NCBI GenBank assembly: GCA_032250895.1
Contig: JAVVEZ010000028.1
Coordinates: 1 to 39,192 of the forward strand
Direction of reading: 5' to 3'
Origin: JAVVEZ01 sp032250895
Lineage (GTDB): Bacteria > Pseudomonadota > Gammaproteobacteria > Pseudomonadales > Pseudohongiellaceae
Length of the DNA stretch: 39,192 nucleotides
Of this stretch, positions 14,793 to 21,475 are shown piece by piece (within the stretch, counting starts at the first letter, position 1; every line of letters begins with the position of its first letter). Below the pieces are notes generated by a model that worked only from the letters and a program-made list of their open reading frames with translations, was not told the origin of the DNA and searched no databases. The position numbers and the translations under genes are program-made.

Positions 14793-16177
14793 TCAGGAAC
14801 GCGCTGAATGACTCCTTACCCCGGCGCAGACCGGGTGACAGGCTCCTAGGCCCCGGCCTGCATCGGAGTGCCGCTGGAAAGCTTATTCCAGACTTTCTTG
14901 GCTTTTCTGCCGTTGTTCTGTTCTGTTTCGGCATCTTGCCGCCCCCCGCCTATTCCCAGGCTCCCGGTGTACTTTCTTTGGAGCAGCGACTGGTGCTTGC
15001 AACGGGGCGGGCTGTTTTTGAAAAAGTCTGGGTCTCCGCACCTTCATCCACCACGGCCAGTGACGGGCTGGGGCCGCTTTACAATGCCCGCTCCTGCGGT
15101 CAATGCCACCCCGGCGGCGGAACGCGCAGACCGACTCTGGAACGGGACGATGGCCGCCTGGGCCCGGCGCTGGTACTGCACCTGGGGGAGGCGGCAAGCA
15201 CGTCCGTTTATGGGGAGCAGATACAGGGTTTTGCGGTGCCGGGCCTGCAGGCAGAGGCCCGTCTGTCAATATCCTACACAGAACAGGACATTCAATTGCC
15301 GGGTGGGGATGAGCTAAGACTGAGGACTCCTCACTACCGTCTCGAGGCCTTGACCCTGGGCGGGCTGGAGACCGGGCTGGGTACGTCCTTGCGGCTTGCG
15401 CCCGTCCTCAATGGCGTGGGCCTGCTGGAGTTGGTACCTGAGGCCGCAATTCTGGCCTTGGCGGACCCCGACGATGGCGATGGCGATGGCGTTTCCGGGC
15501 GCGCCAATTGGTTGCCCTCTGCCAGTGCTCAGCCGGTGCTGGGGCGCTTTGGCTGGAAAGCAGGGCAGCCGGACCTGGAACGGCAGACGGCCCGGGCGCT
15601 GAATCTGGATATCGGCATCGGCAATCCGCTTTTCCCCAGACCCGAAGGTGACTGTACGGCATGGCAGCAGGACTGTCTGGCACGGCCCAATGGCAATTCG
15701 CCCCGGCAGGATGACCCGGAGGCTTCCGCGGTCTTGCTGGCACAGTTATTGTTCTATGTGCGCAATATTCCGGCTCCCGGACCGGGTGATGTCAAGGCAG
15801 ACGCCAGCGTGCTCCCTGATCCGGGAGCAATACTGTTTCGTGAAATTGGTTGCGCGGCCTGTCATCACAGTGAATTTGTGCTCAATGATGGCCGTCGGAT
15901 ACGCCCTTACACGGACCTGCTCCTGCATGATATGGGGCCCGGCCTGGCCGACCACCGGGTCGAGGTCAGCGCCAGTGGGATGGAATGGCGGACGCCGCCC
16001 TTGTGGGGTCTGGAGACGGGAACGGACAGTGGCAACTACCTTCACGATGGGCGCGCCGGCAGTGTGACGCAGGCCATTCTCTGGCACGGCGGCGAAGCAG
16101 AGATGGCCAAAAAGCGCTTTATGCAGCTGTCCCGTCCTGAACGCGAAGACTTGCTTGAATTTCTTGCCGGCGTATAA
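14789..16177 (+). CDS. Di-haem oxidoreductase (DUF1111 family), periplasmic
   Basis: This 462-residue c-type cytochrome of the DUF1111/'thiol oxidoreductase-like' family is distantly related to di-haem peroxidases. Two haem-binding motifs are present: CGQCH (103-107) and CAACH (355-359). A hydrophobic signal (GFSAVVLFCFGILPPPAYSQA, split by the window's 20-residue rule: about residues 38-57) directs export. GTG 14789 overlaps the previous stop (GTGA), suggesting coupling. Residues 3-17 are encoded by a REP-like repeat, so the real or ancestral start may lie further in, but no ATG is available before the signal. It probably transfers electrons in a periplasmic iron redox step with the flanking imelysins. 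This role is inferred. Confidence 0.82.
   Translation: MIRNALNDSLPRRRPGDRLLGPGLHRSAAGKLIPDFLGFSAVVLFCFGILPPPAYSQAPGVLSLEQRLVLATGRAVFEKVWVSAPSSTTASDGLGPLYNARSCGQCHPGGGTRRPTLERDDGRLGPALVLHLGEAASTSVYGEQIQGFAVPGLQAEARLSISYTEQDIQLPGGDELRLRTPHYRLEALTLGGLETGLGTSLRLAPVLNGVGLLELVPEAAILALADPDDGDGDGVSGRANWLPSASAQPVLGRFGWKAGQPDLERQTARALNLDIGIGNPLFPRPEGDCTAWQQDCLARPNGNSPRQDDPEASAVLLAQLLFYVRNIPAPGPGDVKADASVLPDPGAILFREIGCAACHHSEFVLNDGRRIRPYTDLLLHDMGPGLADHRVEVSASGMEWRTPPLWGLETGTDSGNYLHDGRAGSVTQAILWHGGEAEMAKKRFMQLSRPEREDLLEFLAGV
14795..14840 (+). repeat. REP-like repeat inside a coding 5' end
   Basis: AGGAACGCGCTGAA (14795-14808) is identical to 9958-9971. TTACCCCGGCGCAGACCGGGTGAC (14816-14839) is a diverged version of the ATCCCGGC-GCAG-GCCGGGAT hairpin. 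It lies within the first codons of the di-haem oxidoreductase, between the upstream stop codon and the signal peptide. The stem is imperfect here, which may reflect decay. Confidence 0.65.
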
Positions 16178-16192
16178 TGAGAACTATTCTCA
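16173..16192 (+). promoter_or_regulatory. Second Fur box, before imelysin 2
   Basis: TGAGAAC-T-ATTCTCA at 16178-16192 is a 7-1-7 inverted repeat with one mismatch. The 19-mer from 16173 matches the classical Fur consensus at 14 of 19 positions. It overlaps the TAA of the di-haem oxidoreductase gene (16175-16177) and lies about 60 bases before the next start codon, so a second iron-repressed promoter is likely inside the cluster. Confidence 0.65.
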
Positions 16193-16252
16193 AATAATGC
16201 ATTGCAGGTCTTTTCAGCACGTCTTTGCAGGACACAGAGGCATTTTTTCATC

Positions 16253-17329
16253 ATGATCAGGACCATGTTCAGAACAGTGACATTGACGGTGCTTCTGCTG
16301 GGGTTTCAGCTTGTTCAGGCCCAGCCCAATGACAACTGGACAGAGGTCAACCTGGCAGTGGTGGATCGGCAGATCATTCCTGCCTACCTGGCCTTTGCCG
16401 AGAAGGCGCAGCCCCTGGCAAGCCGTGGTGCCAGCTTTTGCCGTTCACCCTCAGCAGAGGCTTTGACAGCCTGGCAGTTGTCCTTCCACGTCAGCATGGA
16501 TGCATGGCAGGGCATCCAGCACGTACAGTTTGGCCCCATTACCTATTTCAACTGGAACTATCGTTTGCAATTCTGGCCTGATGAGAAGGGAACCGGAGAA
16601 CGCCAGCTCGAGGCCCTGATTGCAGAGCACGATGCAGAACAGCTCAGCGCTGATAATTTTGCCAGGTTGAGTGTCGGCGTACAGGGTTTCCCGGCACTGG
16701 AACGCCTGTTATTTGCTGACGATGCTCTGACCTTGCTCCAGCAGGATCCGTTCAGGTGCCAGGTGGCCCAGACCATTGCGGCCAACATCGGCGAGATCGC
16801 TGCCGGAGTTCATGAACGCTGGGCCGGGGAATTCAGGACCACGGTTGCCAATGCGGATGACAGGGCCGTTTTCGAGAATGCCCAGGCTGCCACCATCGAT
16901 ATCCTCAAGGCCCTGGTGGAAGCCTTGCCGAGAATCCGCGACCAGAAAGTGCTGGCCGCGCTGGGCGCTTCCTATGCCCAGGCCAGAGTCAGGCGCGCGG
17001 AATCCTGGCGCTCGGCCAGATCGCTGCGCAATATCAAATTCAATCTTGCCGCGCTGGAAACATTTTTTTCTGGCCCCGACAGCGCTACCATTGCCCTGAG
17101 CACGGTCTTGCACAGTGAGGATGTGGCGCCGATCGAGGCCGGTTTTGCAACGTTGATGGACACGCTCGATTCACTGCCTGATGCCATGGCCGTGGCCCTG
17201 GCGAGTGAAGAACAGTATGCCCGCTTGCAGAGCCTGGCAAGCCAGTTGACGGAACTGGATGATCTGCTTGAGACGGCCTTGAAAAATACCGATCTCTATC
17301 TCGGATTCAACAGTCTGGATGGTGATTGA
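16253..17329 (+). CDS. Second imelysin-family protein lacking the motif histidine
   Basis: This 358-residue exported protein has a signal peptide (TVTLTVLLLGFQLVQAQ, about 8-24). The imelysin fold is suggested by WQLSFHVSMDAWQGIQHVQF near the N-terminus, by GFPALERLLF (145-154) at the place of the GxHxxE signature, and by the ERWAGEFR and helical C-terminal region. His is replaced by Pro147, while Glu150 is kept, so metal binding at that site may differ from the first imelysin. The start at 16253 follows GAGG at 16237-16240. An ATG at 16265 is also possible. A Fur box lies upstream, and the stop overlaps the next ATG as TGATG. Confidence 0.8.
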   Translation: MIRTMFRTVTLTVLLLGFQLVQAQPNDNWTEVNLAVVDRQIIPAYLAFAEKAQPLASRGASFCRSPSAEALTAWQLSFHVSMDAWQGIQHVQFGPITYFNWNYRLQFWPDEKGTGERQLEALIAEHDAEQLSADNFARLSVGVQGFPALERLLFADDALTLLQQDPFRCQVAQTIAANIGEIAAGVHERWAGEFRTTVANADDRAVFENAQAATIDILKALVEALPRIRDQKVLAALGASYAQARVRRAESWRSARSLRNIKFNLAALETFFSGPDSATIALSTVLHSEDVAPIEAGFATLMDTLDSLPDAMAVALASEEQYARLQSLASQLTELDDLLETALKNTDLYLGFNSLDGD

Positions 17330-18507
17330 TGAACAGGCCGGTCAAGCCAGCTGAACGTCGCCGGTTTTTGAGCCAGGCGGGCATGCTCATGCTCAGCCCG
17401 GCGCTGGCCCTGCCCGGTCAAGCTCAGGCAGAGGTGCCGGTGTCTTTGTATCTGAGTGCGGCCACCGACAGCCGGAAGCAGCACTGGCTCAAGTCCTTCC
17501 GCTTGCGTGACGGTTTGGCGGAACCGGCCTACCAGCATCGCCTGCCGACCCGGGCCCATCATGTCGCCGCCGATCCTGTGCTGGGTATTTACATCGTGTT
17601 GGCACGCCGTCCCGGGACCTGGCTGCAAGTCGGTGATCTGGCCGACGGTTCCCTTCTGCACGAACTTCCCGTACCGGAAAACCGGCGTTTTAACGGACAT
17701 GGAATATTCGCGGCGGAGAGTTCGTATTTTTTTACTACGGAAAGCGACATCTCTGAGTTGGGCGCTGACAGTGGCAGGATCGGTGTCTGGCAGGTTCAGC
17801 GGCAGCAGGACTCTGTTTCGTTCAAACGGGTTCGGGAGTTTCCCAGTTATGGACTCGATCCTCATGAATTGCTGCTGCTGCCTGACCACAGAACCCTGGT
17901 GATAGCCAATGGCGGCATCCTCGGCAGTCGTGATGACGAGCGCGCAAAACTCAATATCGACAGCATGCGCCCTTCGCTGGCATATGTGGATAGTGAGACC
18001 GGTATGTTGCTCGAACAGCACTACCTGGCGCCGGAATTTCATCAGGCCAGCATCCGGCACCTGGATGTCAATGCCGCCGGTGAGGTTGCCATTGCCATGC
18101 AGTTTGAAGGTGAACCTTTTATTGCGGCTCCTCTGGTGGCCAGCCATCGGCGCGGAGAGCTTATCAGCCTGCCGGCAGTGCCGGAAGAGATCCGGGTGCA
18201 GATGAAACAATATTGCGGCAGTGTGCGCTTTGACAGCAGCGGGCGCTATTTTGCGGTATCCTGCCCGCGCGGCAATCTGATCACGTTCTGGGATATGCGG
18301 CAGGGAAAATATCTGGCGACGGTGAGATCCCGTGATGTTTGCGGCGTCTGTGCCGGCATGGGTGGTTTCGTTTTCAGTACCGGGATCGGACGGATTTCTT
18401 ATTATGATCCCGGGACCGGGGAAGTCCGGGACTATGGCGGTGACCTTGATGCCGGATTGTTCTGGGATAATCATTTAACAATGACTGAAGTTATGGCAAG
18501 AATATAA
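17329..18507 (+). CDS. DUF1513 beta-propeller-like protein, Tat-exported
   Basis: This 392-residue protein starts MNRPVKPAERRRFLSQAG, a twin-arginine signal (RRRFL) followed by a hydrophobic stretch and an AQA cleavage-like site. It should be exported folded to the periplasm. Repeated strands such as DPVLGIYIVLARRPGTWLQV, DPHELLLLPDHRTLVIANGG, RHLDVNAAGEVAIAMQFEG and VRFDSSGRYFAVSCPRGNLI suggest a WD40/YVTN-type propeller. It matches DUF1513, a family that co-occurs with imelysins and di-haem oxidoreductases in gammaproteobacteria. Its biochemical role is not known; a scaffold or metal-binding part is a guess. It overlaps the preceding gene by one base and ends 3 bases before the peroxidase gene. 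Confidence 0.82.
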   Translation: MNRPVKPAERRRFLSQAGMLMLSPALALPGQAQAEVPVSLYLSAATDSRKQHWLKSFRLRDGLAEPAYQHRLPTRAHHVAADPVLGIYIVLARRPGTWLQVGDLADGSLLHELPVPENRRFNGHGIFAAESSYFFTTESDISELGADSGRIGVWQVQRQQDSVSFKRVREFPSYGLDPHELLLLPDHRTLVIANGGILGSRDDERAKLNIDSMRPSLAYVDSETGMLLEQHYLAPEFHQASIRHLDVNAAGEVAIAMQFEGEPFIAAPLVASHRRGELISLPAVPEEIRVQMKQYCGSVRFDSSGRYFAVSCPRGNLITFWDMRQGKYLATVRSRDVCGVCAGMGGFVFSTGIGRISYYDPGTGEVRDYGGDLDAGLFWDNHLTMTEVMARI

Positions 18508-18510
18508 GAT

Positions 18511-19701
18511 ATGCGATTTCTCGTTTCAACGATGTTGTTGCTGGTATCTGTGCTGGTATCTGTACTGGTTCAGGGAGCAGAGACGGCGGAAGAAGAATTG
18601 CACCGGATCAAACTGGAAGATCTGGGCCGTGCGCTGTTTTTTGACGTGAATCTTTCCCGGGATCGCACCCAGTCCTGCGGTACCTGCCATGATCCGGCGG
18701 TGGCCTTTGTCGATTGGCGTGAAAATGCCGTCGGCCGCGCCGCGTCAGTGGGCGACGATGGTATCTCGCTGGGCGATCGCAATGCCCCGACAGCATCCTA
18801 TGCCCGTTTCAGTCCGTCATTTCATCGGGATGCCGAAGGTGAGTACCGGGGCGGGCAATTCTGGGACGGGCGTGCAGACAATCTGGTGGCGCAGGCCGGT
18901 GGGCCACCCTTGAATCCGCTGGAAATGGCGATGCCTGATCAGGCCAGTGTGAGCCGGCGTCTGCAGGAAAGTCCGGTCTATGTGCAAGCCTTCAGAAATT
19001 TGTTTGGCAGTAATATTTTTGAACGTCCGGAAAAAGTATACCAGGCCATGGCAGAGAGTATTGCCGCCTTTGAAGAGAGCGGCTTCTTTTCTCCGTTTGA
19101 TGCAAAATACGATCGTTACCTGCGCGGCGAATACCAGCCCACAGAGCAGGAAGAGCTTGGCATGACACTGTTTTTTTCCCAGCAGTTCAGCAACTGCAAC
19201 CGCTGCCATCAGTTGAACAGCCGGGCTGATACCGAGGGAGAAACGTTCTCCAACTACAAATATAAAAATATCGGAGTACCGGTAAACAAGGTCCTGCGGG
19301 CCGCCAATGGCCTGGGTGAGCAGCATATCGACCATGGCCTGCTGGATAATCCGGCGGTGGATGATCCCCTTCAGGCCGGTCGCTTCAAGGTGCCCACATT
19401 GCGCAATGTGGCCGTCACCGGGCCTTACATGCACAACGGCGTGTTTGCCGACCTGCGCACCGTAATGCTGTTCTACAACAAGTTCAATGCACGCAGCGCT
19501 GCCAGCCGGATCAATCCGGAAACCGGTGAACCCTGGGGTGAACCCGAGGTGGCGGAGAATATCGCCCTGGAGGAACTGGAACAGGGCCCTGCGCTCGATG
19601 CGCAGCGTATCGACGCCTTGGTGGCTTTCTTGAAGATGCTGACCGATCGTCGCTATGAACAGCTCGTGGATTCGGCTGACCTGAAGCACCTGCTTCGGTG
19701 A
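18511..19701 (+). CDS. Di-haem cytochrome c peroxidase (MauG/CcpA family)
   Basis: This 396-residue periplasmic di-haem enzyme has a signal peptide containing an in-frame tandem repeat (VSVLVSVLV). The first haem site is CGTCH (56-60) and the second CNRCH (229-233). Peroxidase-family landmarks are LGRALFFDVNLSRDRTQSCG, FWDGRADNLVAQAGGP, NPLEMAMP, KVPTLRNVAVTGPYMHNGVF and the final L..FL..L helix. It could reduce peroxide, or act like MauG in oxidising a partner. Placed last in an iron-regulated imelysin cluster, it may be the functional analogue of the haem peroxidase EfeB in EfeUOB systems. That last point is inference. Confidence 0.88.
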   Translation: MRFLVSTMLLLVSVLVSVLVQGAETAEEELHRIKLEDLGRALFFDVNLSRDRTQSCGTCHDPAVAFVDWRENAVGRAASVGDDGISLGDRNAPTASYARFSPSFHRDAEGEYRGGQFWDGRADNLVAQAGGPPLNPLEMAMPDQASVSRRLQESPVYVQAFRNLFGSNIFERPEKVYQAMAESIAAFEESGFFSPFDAKYDRYLRGEYQPTEQEELGMTLFFSQQFSNCNRCHQLNSRADTEGETFSNYKYKNIGVPVNKVLRAANGLGEQHIDHGLLDNPAVDDPLQAGRFKVPTLRNVAVTGPYMHNGVFADLRTVMLFYNKFNARSAASRINPETGEPWGEPEVAENIALEELEQGPALDAQRIDALVAFLKMLTDRRYEQLVDSADLKHLLR

Positions 19702-19702
19702 G

Positions 19703-19718
19703 GTCTTCGCCGGGGCAA
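19703..19718 (-). repeat. REP-like fragment
   Basis: GGTCTTCGCCGGGGC, between the convergent peroxidase and reductase genes, is identical to the core of the REP-like copy at 23872-23900. Only half of the palindrome is recognisable. The 28-base intergenic gap contains nothing else. Confidence 0.4.
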
Positions 19719-19729
19719 GTGCAACTTAT

Positions 19730-21247
19730 TCAGCGCTGCCTGCGCCAGGCGTGGTAGCGTTGTGCCAGCGCCAGCAGGCGCCGGGGCGCATGGGCGCGCT
19801 TCCATTGCCCGGCGGCATACTTGCTTGCTTCCGACAGTGTGGGGTAGGTATGGATGGTGGCAAGTATTTTATTCAGGCCGATGCCGTGTTTCATGGCCAG
19901 CACGAATTCCGGCAGGAGATCGCAGGCATGACTGCCGACGATGGTGGCGCCCAGAATCCGGTCGCGTCCGGGCACGGTCAGCACTTTTACGAAGCCCTGG
20001 GTACTGCTGTCCGTGATGGCCCGATCCAGTTCGGAAAGTTCATAGCGTGTGACTTCATAGGGGATATCCTGGGCGGCAGCATCCTGTTCGTTCATGCCGA
20101 CCCGGGCTATTTCAGGGTCGATGAAGGTCGTCCACGGAATGACGGAATAATCCACACGAAACAGCTTGAGATTGCCAAACAAGGCATTGACAGTGGCATA
20201 CCAGGCCTGATGAGCGGCGACATGGGTGAACTGGTAAGGACCGGCCACATCGCCGGCGGCGAAAATATTGGGATGCAGGGTGCGCAGATAGTTGTCGGTG
20301 ACGATGGTATGTTCAGTTTTGATACCCAATTCTTCCAGGCCATACCCGGTCAGGCGGGGGCTTCTGCCGGTGGCGCACAGCAGGGCATCAAATTCGATGA
20401 TTGTCTCCTCGCTGGCATTTTCCACGATGATTTGCCGATGCTCGCCACGACGCTCACAGCGCAGTGGGCGGTGGCTGGTCAGTAGTTCCACACCGCTGTC
20501 CAGCAAGGCTTGCCGGGCCATGTCGGCAACCTCTGGATCTTCCCGGATCAGCACGCGTGGCAGCACCTCCACCAGAGTGACATGAGAGCCCAGACGAGCA
20601 AAACTTTGTGCCAGTTCACAACCGATGGGACCACCGCCGAGGACCACCAGGCGTGGCGGTGGCTGATCAAGCCGAGCGAAGTCATGCCACAGGGTGTTGC
20701 TGGTGACATAGCCACCGTCTTCCAGGCCGGGCAGGTCTGGCACAAAAGGCCGCGCGCCGGCAGCAATGATGATGCTGCGGGTGGTGAGTGTGCGCGGAGC
20801 CTGCTCCGGGCCGGTGATTTCAACACGCCAGGGGTCGATGATCCGGGCATGGCCCCGAATCACATCCACACCCAGTGCGCGATAACGCTCAGGGCTGTCA
20901 TGGGGCTCAATGCGGGCAATGATGGTTTCGATGCGTTGCATGATCGTGCGGAAACTGAACTGTGGCGCCACCGGACTCAATCCATAGCGGTCGGCATGGC
21001 GCATCTGGTAGGCGATACTCGCGCTTTTGATCAGGGCTTTGCTGGGAACACAACCGTAGTTGAGACAGTCCCCTCCCATCTGTCCAGACTCGACCAGGGA
21101 AACCCTGGCCTTCACGGTGGCGGCGATATAAGCACTCACCAGGCCAGCGGCGCCCGCACCGATCACGATCAGGTTGCGATCAAAGGTCCTTGGTTTTTGC
21201 CAGTTTCCGTGAGGACGTGACTCGAACAAACGCTGGAAAATACTCAT
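19730..21247 (-). CDS. Mercuric reductase-like flavin disulfide oxidoreductase
   Basis: This 505-residue class I pyridine nucleotide-disulfide oxidoreductase has the FAD site VIGAGAAGLVSAY (28-40), the redox-active pair Cys61/Cys66 in GGDCLNYGCVPSKAL, the NAD(P)H site VVLGGGPIGCELAQ, the second FAD motif NIFAAGDVAGPYQFTH, and the dimer-interface HTYPTLSEA with catalytic His. It lacks the C-terminal vicinal cysteines and the N-terminal metal-binding domain of true MerA, so mercury reduction is unlikely. It resembles proteins often annotated mercuric reductase or dihydrolipoamide dehydrogenase-like, whose substrate is unknown. No partner gene (such as a TVP38 membrane protein) is adjacent. It is convergent with the peroxidase gene. 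Confidence 0.85.
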   Translation of the reverse strand: MSIFQRLFESRPHGNWQKPRTFDRNLIVIGAGAAGLVSAYIAATVKARVSLVESGQMGGDCLNYGCVPSKALIKSASIAYQMRHADRYGLSPVAPQFSFRTIMQRIETIIARIEPHDSPERYRALGVDVIRGHARIIDPWRVEITGPEQAPRTLTTRSIIIAAGARPFVPDLPGLEDGGYVTSNTLWHDFARLDQPPPRLVVLGGGPIGCELAQSFARLGSHVTLVEVLPRVLIREDPEVADMARQALLDSGVELLTSHRPLRCERRGEHRQIIVENASEETIIEFDALLCATGRSPRLTGYGLEELGIKTEHTIVTDNYLRTLHPNIFAAGDVAGPYQFTHVAAHQAWYATVNALFGNLKLFRVDYSVIPWTTFIDPEIARVGMNEQDAAAQDIPYEVTRYELSELDRAITDSSTQGFVKVLTVPGRDRILGATIVGSHACDLLPEFVLAMKHGIGLNKILATIHTYPTLSEASKYAAGQWKRAHAPRRLLALAQRYHAWRRQR

Positions 21248-21317
21248 GATCAGGGTTTCAGTAAAGACATAAGAATCTTAAAAAATACAGTATTTTCATT
21301 GACATGAATAAATTTCA

Positions 21318-21330
21318 ACCGGAGTCCGGT
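21318..21330. promoter_or_regulatory. Short palindrome in a 228-base gap
   Basis: ACCGGA-G-TCCGGT is a perfect 6-bp inverted repeat with one central base. It lies between the divergent reductase and GGDEF-EAL genes, where it could be an operator. No promoter boxes could be assigned with confidence in the rest of the gap. Confidence 0.25.
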
Positions 21331-21475
21331 CTCTCTGCTACGTCAATGGGGCCACCAGCATGGCAGGCTCCAAAATAATAGGTTGCAAACATGTTCGAGG
21401 CAATGCACTTCAGGAATATATCGACACAGAGCGTGTTTCCTTGATGAAAAATCTGATCCAGGGCAGGGCATTGTC

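Noticed and set aside
19730..21247. True mercuric reductase
   Set aside because: There is no C-terminal cysteine pair, no N-terminal HMA domain and no mer neighbours.
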